Source of the DNA: Isoetes taiwanensis
Lineage: Eukaryota > Streptophyta > Lycopodiopsida > Isoetales > Isoetaceae
NCBI GenBank assembly: GCA_021234155.1
Contig: JAJEKV010000049.1
Location: forward strand, 5,267,001-5,331,000
DNA: 64,000 bases
Direction of reading: 5' to 3'
Shown here: piece by piece, positions 11,055 to 21,838 of the stretch
Layout: each line of letters begins with the position of its first letter
Numbering within the stretch: position 1 is the first letter of the stretch
The notes under the pieces: model-generated
What the model saw: the letters and a program-made list of their open reading frames with translations, nothing else
The model's database searches: none
Told to the model about the DNA's origin: nothing
Program-made: the position numbers and the translations under genes

Positions 11055-13190
11055 TTAAGCAAATTGATAGTCCTCCGGCGTGTAGACGATTGTCGATTTC
11101 AATTTAAAATCATAGCACAATATAGTCACGTCATTAAGGATCAGCTCATCCCTACAACCCACCTTCTTGGACTTTCTCCCTTTTCCTTGGCTTCTCATTT
11201 CTAACTCATATCTACCTTCAAAAGCATTTTCTGAGCGTGTTGCAAGCCAATGAATCTTGAGTTTAGTGACTAAGCCTTCCTCCTTGATCGCGGTCAAGCA
11301 CTTTTGCTATCCGTAAAGGTCGACCTTTGTCATCCTCCTCGGTTGGAAGAGCAATTAGCATACCCTTGGTAATTTCGCGGATATTACCTTGAGGCTCATT
11401 CTGCGTCTTGGTCCGAGGTACATGACTCGGTCCTCCTCGCCTTCTCACTGTAGGGTGCAAATGTAGCACTGCTTGGACCTGCTTGGTGCTGGGGTTGATG
11501 GAAGGTGTTAGGCCATTGAAATGGTTCTTGCAACTGTCTTAGAGCTATATTTTGTACAACAATTTTCTGTTCGAGAAAGAAATTACTCCACCACATCCGA
11601 TCTTCTTCTAAGAAGTACTTAAAGCTCGAGGAAATTCCATTTTCAATGGCTTTTAAGGATGACTCGGGGTACTTTTCTTTCCGCTTGGACTCCTTAGGAT
11701 TTTTGAGAGGAAGTTGCTCAAAGACGCTCTATGATGGAAGTGTCCGGAATATATTTAAGGAAGCATAATCCCTCCGGTGGACTCGGTCCTTAGTTGTGGT
11801 ATACTTCTTCCCCCAGAAGAAGCTTTGGCCATCCTTCAAGTAGAGCTTGATATGATGTTGAAAGGTAAGATCATTCAACTTTGTTCACGCTTTGTTCTCT
11901 CGCTTGAACGTTGAGAGAAAAAAATAAACTCTCTCGAAATCAAAGTCTCTTTAAGAAGATCGACCACTGGAGTAGGAGTGTAAGAATCTTCAATAATTCG
12001 AACTAAAGAAGGAAGACAGAAAGCCTTCTTCCTTCTAAGGCGCACAGAAAATCTGCTGAACATTTGGTCAATCTGATCATGAGTGTGTCCTACAAGTAAG
12101 AAACCGAGCTTCACTTTTCTAAAGATCCCTAGCTCCACTAACATGGCACAGTACGCAAAGAGTGTTTGATTCTTGTTCTCCCTTGTAGTATTGTCAAGTT
12201 GCAGATAAAGCACTGGCGGTAATTGCTCTTGCTCGCACAGGACCTTGTTAAGAATTGTAATTGTGAGGTTCGGGTCACCATGCAAGTTTGGATACGTCAA
12301 AAATACTTTGCACTTTAGACTTCCTTTGAAGACCATAGCTCCTACAAGGTGGACCTTAACAAAACATTCCTCCGCACATCTTTAGGAATGTTCAAGAAAT
12401 GTGGTAGAGTAGTTTTTTTTTGTCCATTCCATCAATCACAAATGCATATATATTGCAAATTGGACGCTCAAGAGCTTTTTTTCTCGTGGTTTGGCAAGCT
12501 TTCTTCTCTCCGCTTTGCTTGTTGTTCACGATGTCTGGCAAGGTTCTGTTGCACAATATCTGTAGAAGAAATAAGGTCAAAGCATTTTTTTTAAAACAAG
12601 TGAGAGATTGAAGAACATGAGCTTACTTCTTTCGACCTCTGTCTTTGCAGTTTCTCTTTGACTTTTTAATTCTGCACACCTTGAGCAAACAGACATTCTG
12701 TGTCTCCTCGGAATTTTCACTAAACCGAATTCACTTTTCCACAGTCTGGTGAAGTGTGAGTAAGAGATGTGCTGAAGCTGAGTGCAAGTCTCTTTGTACT
12801 CATTAAAAACATCTTTTTTGGTGATGTTATCAGTTAAATGATACATGTTGCTATTAGGCAGCTTCTCACATGTTTCTCTAAAATATTTCTCCATCCATGA
12901 CACAGCAGCAAGGGCATGCATGGTTACAACTCTTCTTGGTCCACAATGATCATCAATTGCTGGATTTTTGTCCATCTTTTTGTGTATTCTAGACATTCTG
13001 GGTGGACCCTAAACGGTGGACAACCATAAAGCATTTTCGCAAACTTTTGGACGGTTAATGTAGTGCAAGAAGGTGTTGCGGTCTGGCCTTACATGATAGG
13101 CCAAGTAGGCATTCCGGTCAGCCAATGTCATTGAACCAGAAGTTGTCTCTAATTGCTCGTAATTTAGACATGTTCAATTTGTTGATACAA
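11055..13190 (-). pseudogene. DUF7869-type gene (transposase-like), copy 1
   Basis: Pieces in order on -: SGSMTLADRNAYLAYHV (about 13125), the 12996-12577 frame with GPRRVVTMHALAAVSWMEKY and VCSRCAELKSQRE, FVIDGMDKKK (about 12420-12450), LYLQLDNTTRENKNQ (about 12180-12220) followed by ELGIFRKVKLGFLLVGHTHD and QIDQMFSRFS, then MLIALPTEEDD and LRIAKVLDRD, and the closing LKIHWLATRSENAFEGRYE to 11055. This is the domain order of the widespread eukaryotic DUF7869 family. The conserved Asp residues of IDGMD, LQLDN and GHTHDQID suggest an RNase H-like nuclease fold; that is inference. Several frame changes and the stop before GPPRMS (about 13010) suggest decay. The tail after LQLDN is closely parallel to the copy at 36-45 kb. 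Confidence 0.7.
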
Positions 13191-13552
13191 CCCAATGAGC
13201 AGCATTTACTTCTTAAAAGTCTTCTCATTTTATGCTCGGCCCATAAGGTTTCTTCTTCTTACTTGGAGGAGCATGCTCTCAAACTATAATCCACCTTGAA
13301 TTTCTTGGTGGACCGGCTAGAGAACGTGTAATCTCGTTGCACTTCGTTGGTGTCTTCATCTTCTCAAGAGAGTTCTACTGGGGTGACCTCCTCGCTCTTA
13401 GTGGTGTGCTTGTAGAGGAGAACAAACCACGGAAGTCGTAATCCGGATAAGGCGGAGGTGCAAGGTTGAATGAAGGAGATGGGCCAGCATATGATGTGCC
13501 AAATAAAAGTTGTTGAAGCCGTCTTCACGTGGAGTTCGATCAAACATATCTC

Positions 13553-14062
13553 TTAGAGCAGACCGAAATTCGCGAACCCATGTGTCACCACGCTTGTGTG
13601 AAGAGGAGTAGATGCCGCAGGTCGCGTCTTCATTTGTAGTGAAATCGGATGGGAGAAACGATGGAGAATCTCGCGGTCTTTAACGGTCGTATTCTTGGCA
13701 TGTGTAAGTGAAGATGGAGAAACAACAAACGACGGAGGTAGTCTGTTCCGAAAAATTTGCTGAGGTCGAGCCATTGTAGTGTCGGGGGATGGTACAAATG
13801 GTGGTGGAAGATTGCTACGTGCAACAGGTGAGGGTTGGAAAGGTGGTGGCAGCCGGTTTCCTACTGGACTTGGAGAGGGTTGGAAAGGTGGTGGCAGTCT
13901 ACTAGTTACTGGACTCGGAGTGTCTTCGAGAAGCAACAAAGACCTTGTCGAGGTAGGTGTTGAAGAAGCATCTCCGTCTTGTGTTCCATCTGAAGTAGAG
14001 GTACTTGGGCAAACAAATGGTGGTGGAAGTTTGTTCACGAAGCGGTTAACCATGTCAAACAA
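13553..14062 (-). CDS. Proline-rich repeat protein, possible N-terminus of the DUF7869-type gene
   Basis: A 169-residue frame whose first 120 residues repeat LPPPF with P/S spacers: KLPPPFVCPS, RLPPPFQPSPSP, RLPPPFQPSP, NLPPPFVPSP and RLPPSFVVSP. Such tails are disordered and may bind SH3/WW-type partners. It lies upstream of, and in line with, the DUF7869-type exons on the same strand, so it may be the first exon, but I cannot join them with a clear splice. The antisense frame is a shadow made open by the same repeats. Confidence 0.4.
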   Translation of the reverse strand: MFDMVNRFVNKLPPPFVCPSTSTSDGTQDGDASSTPTSTRSLLLLEDTPSPVTSRLPPPFQPSPSPVGNRLPPPFQPSPVARSNLPPPFVPSPDTTMARPQQIFRNRLPPSFVVSPSSLTHAKNTTVKDREILHRFSHPISLQMKTRPAASTPLHTSVVTHGFANFGLL

Positions 14063-14444
14063 CCAAAAAAAAATTGTGGGCTTGTTACTAACTCACAAGT
14101 CGATTGGACTAATGATATTCGAGAATACAATTGCTATTCGAATAGTATTTTGTGTGCAAACATTTGCCGTGGTGTGTACAAAGATGCTATTCCGTAATAT
14201 ACTTATCCGAAAGTGTTTGGACAAGACGATTCAAGATCACATAGAAAAAGACAACCGACAGCTGGCCTACCTTTTAAAAGGACAATTCGCCTCGGTTCGC
14301 GTTTGTATTCCGCCAGAGATTTAGTCGCCGCCCCGGCGCCCGATCAATATACATTTGTCAGATTCGATTTACATAGCTTAAAAATAATGGACGTGTAAGC
14401 ATGTAAAGTACATAGTACGCCTTTCTTTGTTTTCTCGATTTGCC

Positions 14445-14742
14445 AGAGGCCAAAGTGTATTCCGTATCACACTTTGCCCATTCTGGCGAAGAGCAAAGTG
14501 TATTTCGAATACACTTTGCTCATCGGGCGAAGGGCAAGGTGTATTCCGAATACACCTTGCCCTTCGGTCAAGAGCAAAGCGTATTCCGGAATACACTTAA
14601 TACGCTTTGCCCTTCGCCAGTGAGCAAAGTGTATTCCAGAATACACTTTGCTCTTCGACCGAAGGGCAAAGTGTATTCCGGAATACACCTTGCACTTGGC
14701 CAGTAAGCAAAGTGTATTCCAGAATACATTTTGCTTGTCATT
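14445..14742. repeat. Palindromic array 1 (AAGTGTATTC/GAATACACTT)
   Basis: About seven palindromic units of the form GCAAAGTGTATTC-N-GAATACACTTTGC, joined by short spacers like CATCGGGCGAAGG that themselves tend to pair (CCGAAGGGC, GCCCTTCG). Single units differ by one to three bases, and one has an extra TAATACGC insert (14590-14610). Because every unit is its own reverse complement the array has no strand. A second array is at 16.73-16.97 kb. Frames running through it are artefacts. Confidence 0.85.
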
Positions 14743-14975
14743 TTTAGAACGCTTGCTTTTTTGCACTAAGGTTAAAAATAACACTTGCGAGTCCAATTTA
14801 GGCACAAAAACATGACTTAGAGTGACAATATTTTAGCTTGTTTTCCTGTCTTTTCCTTGCCTTCAGGGCACAAGTTTAGTAAATGTTATTCTGGAATACA
14901 ACTTTCGTTTGAATTTCTGTCTTAACAAGGTAGTTTTCAACGCTTTGATGGGGGGAAGAAGGAAGCAAGAGGGCG

Positions 14976-15413
14976 TCAAAGAAATCTCACAAGCCTAAGC
15001 GCCCACACCCTCGAAGCACACCACCGATTAATGACGAGCCCGCTATATTTACGAGAATTTTCAAACGCAGTGGGTTCGTGACCGTGGGTGCGCAGATGGA
15101 AAATACAAGCACACCGACGTTCCTCAGACGCCCCAGAAATTGCTTGGCAACAAAAGGTACGCCGACCGAAGTTTGTCAACCTTGGGACAATAAAAGATGT
15201 CTCCGATGTTCTTGGGACAAGGAGGTCGTGGGGAGGCTTTCCTTCAAGACCTCCCAAGGCTTTATTATTGTGGACATCGCATTCTTTAAAATTGTCAATG
15301 TGCAACCACCAGCACTGTACAAATTCTTTTCACACTACCAGCTAAAACGAAGCCCGTGTTCATTAATTAGGCAGGTTTGTTCCAAAGACAAGCGAGGACT
15401 TTCCTATCGCTGA
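14976..15413. other. Open frames of unknown meaning
   Basis: Both strands are open for about 110 residues (14976-15305 on -, 15078-15413 on +). I cannot tell which is real; the + strand has KVRRPKFVNLGTIKDVSDVL and lies just upstream of the ParB-like gene, so it could be its first exon. Confidence 0.25.
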
Positions 15414-16725
15414 GTCCGAAAGCAATCGATGGAGAAAGGTCACAATCACCACCTACCGCTAGTTCTTGTGGAGGTCATCAGATAGAGGTTCCGAGGAACA
15501 AGACGAGGAAGAACCCCATGCACAGCCAAAAAAACTTAGCAGGCCAAGGCAAACGATAGCTGCTAAAGAACCAAAGAAGCGGAAGGTACAGGAGCTTGTT
15601 GTTGCTGAAATCGCTGAGGAACAACCAAAAACGAAGAAGGGAAAGGACAAGGCTCCTGGGATGGCCATTAAAGAAAAAAAGGTGGATAAGACCTCAGAGA
15701 GGATGGAACAAATAAATCTTAACAAGTATGTTCAAGGGGTAATATACTTGCCAAGAACCCTCAATGAGGTTGCCATAGAAGAATGAAGTTGGTGAGCGCC
15801 CCCTTCAAGTTCGAAAAATCTATGCTGACCATTTAAGAAATTTGAAGGAGAGAATAAGGAGCAACCCCAATGCCCATGTTGCTCCAATTGTTGTTCTTGT
15901 TGACAGAACACAGTGCATGGACCCCAAGGACTACTTAACAAACGAGAAAATGCGCATTACACTTACATGCACTATGTCCTTGGGGAAACCACGTTTCAAA
16001 GCAAGGAGATAGTTGTACAAAAAGAAAAAACAACCCAAGATATCTATCCGCGGCTCAGGCGGCATCGTGGCTGACGCACGAGGAAGCCAAAATCGCTGCC
16101 AAACAACACACAATGCCGACAACTAATATAAGCTGAAAATGAGCTTTGTGGACAAAATCAGGTTCATGCAATGTGGAATATATGATATTTAAAGAAAAAT
16201 ATGGAGATGATTTGAAGAAGCCACAATACTCATTGGAACTAAAGGAAGCGTGTGGCCGTGGAGTGTTTGCCTCAAAAATACACGCAGGCTAACAAATGGC
16301 AGTCTCTAATACCACACCGATTAACCGGTTCCATTTTAGCCTTCGTGAGATGGCAGAGTAAGTTGTTTTTGTATTCGAATACCCCCGCAGCCCTCCCATC
16401 GATATCGCTTTCTTCTCCGTGATTTGGGACCTCCAAAACGAAATATTCACCATGTTTGAGCGTGGTGATTTGAAAAGCAAAGGCAAGGTCTCCGAAAAAA
16501 AAAAAGGATCCGACGCCCCCAAAAAGGAAATGACAATCACCGCGGTGGCGAGAAGAAATGCGTGGCTTCACGTGATATGGATATATTAGCAAGGCTACCG
16601 CAAAAAGGTTGTCGATAAAGAATTTACTCAAGAAATGTCCAAGGAGCTTCACAAGTAAGAATGCCACTTTGGGTTCTTGTTTGGTAGGGACAAAGTGGTT
16701 TGAAAAACGCCGGGCTTGCACGCCG

Positions 16726-16975
16726 ACAAACAAAGTGTATTCCAGAATAGACTTTGGCTTTGTAGGTGAGCCAAAGTGTATTCGGAATACACTTTGGCCC
16801 TCTCACTTGGAGACAAGGTGTATTCCGTAATACACTTAGTTCTCATTAAAAGACAAGGTGTTTTCGAATACACTTTTTGTATCGTGTGTGAGCCAAAGTG
16901 TATTCCTCGATACACACTTTGCTCATTGTATTGACGATTGCCAAAGTGTATTCGAATACACTTTGGCTTTCGCTT
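16726..16975. repeat. Palindromic array 2 (AAGTGTATTC/GAATACACTT)
   Basis: About six palindromic units, core CCAAAGTGTATTC-GAATACACTTTGG, with spacers that differ from array 1 (TTGTAGGTGAG, CTCTCACTTGGAGA). It sits within the ParB-like/methyltransferase gene between coding parts. Isolated cores TATTCGAATAC also occur at 16371 and 17692, the latter a few bases inside the 17684-17842 intron. Confidence 0.85.
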
Positions 16976-17683
16976 TTTAGTAGATCTTTTTGTTGCTTTT
17001 GTTATTAGTTTTCTTCCTTCTAACATTTGTGTGGTCTTACGTACGGAAAAATGTCATCACATGTCAAACCTGCTTAATGGAGCAATTAAATGTTGACAGC
17101 TGGGAAAGGTGCAAGGAGCTTTATCCTATCGCAACCTCAGACGAAAGGATTGTGCAGTATGTGCCAAATTTTGAAGGTCGGGTATGTTGATTTGTTTTTA
17201 TATTGTTGTTTTTTCTTGTTACTAAGACGCTTTTTTTGCAGAGAGCAAAAAGAAAACAAAGACCGCCGGAGGGCTTCATGCACTTGGTAAGGACAAAGAC
17301 GACGAAGAGAGGACACCGGGCGACGTGCATGTTCGATTCCGAGCCCTCCGACTACGAGAGGTTTACAATGTTCGATCAAAATAACCTCTTCTCTATTGTA
17401 CACCGGTGATTGCACCAAATTAACCGAATCAATAAAGCCCCAAGATTTTACCTTGGTAGTAGCCGACCTTCCATATGGGTTTAAGCCGAAAGACACCGCC
17501 ACGACGACCGACCATTTAAAAACTCGAAGTTTAACGCTTTGGCCGACGCATAAAAGCGATACGACGGCAAAACATTGAGATCGGTTGTATTTCACTCAAG
17601 CATGCAATCCGGGTCTTGTGGAAGCCGACTACCAAGAATCACCGGTTCGCCTCGCCCAAGCCTGGTTATGAAAATCGGGTTTG

Positions 17684-17842
17684 GTAAGCACTTATTCGAA
17701 TACACAAGTCCTTTTGTTTTCCTTACCTTTGTTTTCTTTGTTAGTTACAACCGTAGCATTTTTAAATTCTTTTTGGGAGTTTCTATTCAAATATGTTTCT
17801 TTTGGTCGTACTTAAATCCTTCTTTATTTTTAATTTCCTTAG
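17684..17842 (+). other. Intron in the methyltransferase domain
   Basis: TTG|GTAAGC at 17684 and TTTCCTTAG at 17842, with a T-rich middle. It separates the YENRVW block from YKTNINYHGGG. Its presence shows that this bacterial-type gene has been shaped to a nuclear eukaryotic genome and is not contamination. Confidence 0.65.
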
Positions 17843-18827
17843 GTACAAAACAAATATTAATTACCATGGTGGAGGCCCGCGGCCGCTAAGTAAGGTTGAA
17901 TATCTTCACGTGGCTTATTGGAGTTTCGACGAAAACGCATAATGGAACACTTCAACACAGCCGCATGCCGTAACTTTTCAAACGCGGTTGGAGTTTCCAA
18001 TTGTGTTACGGTTGCGGGGACCCTAGTGCACAAGGAAGAATAGTGAATCACTACCAAAAGCCACAGAAACTTATTAACCATCTTCTGGACATGTTCTCAC
18101 GTCCAGGAGATTGGGTGCTTGACGCGTTTTCTGGCTCGGTACAACTATTGCTTGTGCACTTAAGAAGGGCCAGAATTGTGTAGTATTGACATTGACAAGG
18201 AGGTCAGCGGTTCATCAAGATGAGACTTTTCGCCTTTACCAACTCTACCGGACGAGAATCAAGAGTTGGGGCAAAGTCTAATTTCCGATTTTGCTAAGAT
18301 GACATCTTCGGAGATACCTCCTTTTACGAGCTCTTTGGAAGACTAAGCTACATTTGCAGAAATAAAGAAGTTGCTCTAGCTACAATACACAAGCAGCCAC
18401 CAAATACGAAAAGCCTAAGTCACCGTGAGAAAGGTGAAACGATAGAAACCGGTCAAGCCGAGAGCAAAGAAGAAGAATGAAGAAGATTTTAATTTAGATC
18501 TCGGGACGGATTTTTGTTGTGGCTACTGATTGACATCTATTATTTATTGCCATTATTGGCCATTATTGATATAACACAAAACCAGTAATGAAATTATTAT
18601 TATTATGTTTACTAAATTTGTGTTTTTTGTACATCGACCTCTAATAAATTATGTGCTCATGTCTCAAATCTGCTATTTTCATGTGCTTAACTCTAAAAAA
18701 CCAAAGTCCTGTCCAAAAGAGTGCCCCAAAAACAGGCCAAAAAAAAAACTGATACTCCTGAAACTTTGAACCTTTCTTAAAAAAGCCCAATTTCTGAAGT
18801 GCCATGCTTTTTCTAAAGGAATCTTTG

Positions 18828-18855
18828 AAACGGGAGTGCTGCAACACTCCCGTTT
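18828..18855. repeat. Perfect short stem-loop
   Basis: AAACGGGAGTG, a six-base loop CTGCAA, then CACTCCCGTTT: an 11-bp perfect stem. It lies 25 bases from a 21-mer palindrome. Confidence 0.85.
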
Positions 18856-18879
18856 AATTTGCAACCTTGTTGAAATTCT

Positions 18880-18900
18880 AAATCGCGCGAGGCGCGATTT
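18880..18900. repeat. 21-mer palindrome family, single copy
   Basis: AAATCGCGCG-A-GGCGCGATTT, one mismatch from the consensus arms. It lies between the two convergent ParB-like genes. Confidence 0.85.
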
Positions 18901-19076
18901 TTATATGCTTGTCGTTTGTAAAATGCATGGATATCATAAGAAAACGAGCATTGTCACAATACCTTTCTTCTTCATCAATCGCCGTGGTGTCTTCTTCTGT
19001 TGCATCCTTATTCTAAGTTGTCTCCGGTCTGCTAGAAGCATCAACCACATCAGTTGAGATCTGTATAGTTTGAACT

Positions 19077-19409
19077 ATGCTTGATAGTTCATTACTCTTT
19101 GCGCTAATCTGGCTAGAGCTTTCAGATTTGGACTCTCGATCCCTGTCATTAACTTCATCCTTGTTATTTTCTTCCTGTTATATAGTTTCATCGACAAGGA
19201 TGTTCACCGGCATGTCAACAGGAACCGGGAGCAGTGTTAGTCCTGTGCCTCCTGGTACAGGACTATTCATGCATACGACGGACCAAGTCAAGTCCAAGGA
19301 TCCACAGTCAGGCACGGGTCAGTCGTCAAAGGCCCAGCAGAAGACCAAGCAGCAGACCGCGCAGTCAAAGCCCGCGTCTACTACCAAGAGGCGGCGCTCA
19401 GACAAGTGA
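19077..19409 (+). CDS. Small Ser/Thr/Gln-rich ORF with basic tail
   Basis: The frame from the ATG at 19198 or 19207 gives a low-complexity protein (GTGSSVSPVPPGTG, SSKAQQKTKQQTAQSKPAST) ending TTKRRRSDK, a likely nuclear signal. I recognise no domain. It may be an N-terminal exon of a lost gene, or chance. A TATATATATGAG stretch lies downstream at 19552. Confidence 0.25.
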   Translation: MLDSSLLFALIWLELSDLDSRSLSLTSSLLFSSCYIVSSTRMFTGMSTGTGSSVSPVPPGTGLFMHTTDQVKSKDPQSGTGQSSKAQQKTKQQTAQSKPASTTKRRRSDK

Positions 19410-21445
19410 CGGCCCGTCACTGCCCGCGTCAGCGTCAGCGTGATTTCAGGCACTTCAAGAGGCACCGCCAACATTCCAGCAAATCAGGTCTCCTTCCAGG
19501 AGTCGGCACCGAAATCAGTCAGAGTGTCTATATTGGGCCAAAGGCCATTGTACTATATATATGAGTAGAGCTAGCGCTCTAGTTTTTTAGATGAGTTTTG
19601 AGTCTTGTCTCATTTCAGTTTTCTCTCGATTGCGAGAGCTCATGTATCATCATTGACATCAAGGAAGCTCATTATTGTAATCTCATTGTTCTCTTTTGTT
19701 TCCTTTTCCCTTTTCCTCGTTTTTCTTGCAAATCCCGCGTGACATAGTCCCCGGATTCTCCTGTTAGATTCAAGGGTCCTCACAGAGGGTTGTCTTGCAG
19801 GAGTTCCCGAACCCAGACCCCAAACAAGCAGTGTCTGCTCTTTGTTGATATCCATGTTGATGCCAGCCATATGCTGGCTCATAGCCTCCCATTCTTTAGC
19901 AGGTATTTCGGCCTTAGAGGTAGAAGCTTTGCTTTTTGCATTGCCAATTGGTCCCCTAGATGCTTCCTCTAGTACTTTCTCAAAGAAGAGCTCCAAGAAA
20001 TGCTTGGCTCGATCATCGGAGACGACGCTCTGGCATTTCCTTGCTAACTTCAAAGCTTCTCTACCGATGTAATCTCCGACGTGAAGCTCCCAGCAAGTTG
20101 TCCCCAATGGGCAAAATGCTTCAATGAGATAATGAGAAAGGGCCATAGAGAATCCATTCGTGTTTAGTTCCATGTCCGCGATACCCTTCCCCTTATCTTC
20201 TTGCTCACGATAAAAGACGTTTCGCAGGAGGCGTTCATCTAGCTGATAGCACTGCCATGCAAGTTTTTCTCCATCTGGTTTTTCCTTAAGCCTTTCATAT
20301 TCCTTATCATCCATCATGGTTATCATAATGATAAGCACATGAGAAATTTTACTTGCTGTGCTAAATTCACTGTCCCTGTTTTCATCTATGAGGATCGCCT
20401 GCCGTATCACTTTGACGCATTCTAAGTCTTTAGAGCATATGCGTAGGACATGTCGAAGGGGCATATCGTGACAATTGTGTAATTCATTTCCGTCGTGCAA
20501 CCATCGCATATGTTGTAGAACGTATTATAGTCATCAAGCGACCATCTGGCGCCTCGGTTATCAAGCACGAATAGTGTGATATCATGGGGACATGTACCCA
20601 TATCTGGCAGTGCACACTTGAAACCAATGGACACTTGATAAAAGAATGCGGATTCCGCATCCGGGGTCTGCTTCACCAATGCGACTTTTCTTTTCAAGTC
20701 GGATGCAACTTTCGTGTGAATCCCTTTAAGGTTTGCAACTTTCTTCAACTTCTGTTGTTTGACAAAGTCTTTGGACCAAAAGACTATTTTTGCATGAGTC
20801 CTAGCTCCGATAACGACCAGTCCCCTGTAAGCCTTTGTAATTCCTCCCCAACTGCCTTCTTGAGCACTCTAATATTTTTCAGTTGGTCGCATGCGTCTTC
20901 AAATGATTCCCTGTCCTCTGTTGCTGAGGTTTTCCTGTAAAGGACTTCCTTTCTGATGCACCTGTCCAGAACTGAGATCAGTTCTTCATCGTCCATCCCT
21001 GGGCCTTCCTCATCTCTGTTGTATTGAGATAAAAAATTGATGTGTCAACAGGAGGAAATCTGCCTTGTGAATCTGGCAACTTCTTCTCCACGTAGGCATT
21101 CCAGAATTCATTCCATTTCTCCCAGACCTGATCTGAAGCAAAAATTATTTTGCAGGCATCCTTGGGTACAGTTTGGACTTCGGAAGCATCTCCCTTTTGA
21201 TCTCCTTTTTTTTCATTGATCTGGTGCTCTTAGTTTTGTCCTGTATTATCGTCTGACAAAGTTTCCTTTCCAAAGAACTTGAATTCGGGCTTTTGATCGG
21301 CCCCCGTCGGGTCGGCATTGGCTTCCCATATTCAATCCATTGGTTACGAGCATGCCGCAGTTGCTCTATATAGGGACTGCAAAGAATAACTTTGTTAGTT
21401 CCAAGTTAACACCAAATCGTGGATTCGTACAATCCTTCCAAATTG

Positions 21446-21838
21446 AAATCGCGGCAGGCGCGATTTGTCTACTCTGTAGAGAAACGGTTGCATTGAAGGC
21501 TAGCCGTTTCTTTCTCAGGAGAAACGACTGCCTTGAATGATAGCCATTTCTCTTCAAATAAGCAAATCGCGCCTGGCGCAATTTCATAGTAGAATAGAAA
21601 TCGCCCCAGGCGTGATTTGCCTACTCTGAAGAGAAACACCTGCTTTGAATGCTAGACGTTTCTCTTCAGGGCAGGCAAATCGCGTCTGGTGCGATTTCTA
21701 TTCCATAACGAAATTGCGCCAGCGCGATTTGCTAATTTGAAGAGATACGACTACCATTCTAGGCAGTCGTTTCTCTTCAGAGTAGGCAAATCGTGCCTGG
21801 CGCAATTTCAAATAATGAAATCGCGCCTGGCGCGATTT
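21446..21838. repeat. 21-mer palindrome family, cluster of seven
   Basis: Copies at 21446-21466, 21564-21584, 21598-21618, 21677-21697, 21711-21730, 21788-21808 and 21818-21838. The last is a perfect palindrome, AAATCGCGCC-T-GGCGCGATTT. Between copies run GAGAAACG and TTTCTCTTCA blocks that are also inverted to each other, so the whole stretch can fold into a chain of hairpins. It lies in an intron of the - strand ParB-like gene. Confidence 0.9.

Larger units (their letters stand above)
15466..18240 (+). pseudogene. ParB-like domain fused to bacterial-type N4/N6 DNA methyltransferase, broken
   Basis: Order of parts. A charged, lysine-rich leader (15466-15700; PKKRK is a likely nuclear signal). 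A ParB-like segment: NLNKYVQGVIYLPRTL, VGERPLQVRKIYADHL, RIRSNPNAHVAPIVVLVD (about 15720-15930), YVLGE near 15972 where ParB-like proteins have GGNH, LTHEEAKIAAKQH and KMSFVDKIRF. A middle part (16190-16560; IDIAFFSVIWDLQNEIF). Then the methyltransferase: YTGD and VVADLPYGF (17397-17482, motif IV), YENRVW, an intron (17684-17842), YQKPQKLINHL (motif X), RPGDWVLDAFSGS (18108-18138, motif I) and IDIDKEV (18185-18205). The order IV-X-I is that of the beta class of amino-methyltransferases. A missing base after FSGS shifts the frame, and stops occur near 16310 and 17945. Palindromic array 2 lies inside, probably in an intron. Confidence 0.7.
18241..19070. other. Intergenic stretch between convergent genes
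   Basis: No gene recognised. It holds a short stem-loop (18828-18855), a 21-mer palindrome (18880-18900) and an AT-rich part at 18530-18640. Confidence 0.5.

Noticed and set aside
13779-14324. 181-residue Gly-rich frame on +
   Set aside because: Antisense shadow of the LPPPF repeat frame on -, which has the more regular repeat and lies in line with other exons.
16272-16733. 153-residue frame on -
   Set aside because: The + strand here continues the ParB-methyltransferase gene (IDIAFFSVIWDLQNEIF) and the - frame runs into palindromic array 2; no motif.
14445-16975. CRISPR-like repeat arrays
   Set aside because: The repeats are palindromic with short, similar and partly self-pairing spacers, no cas-like gene is near, and the surroundings are eukaryotic.
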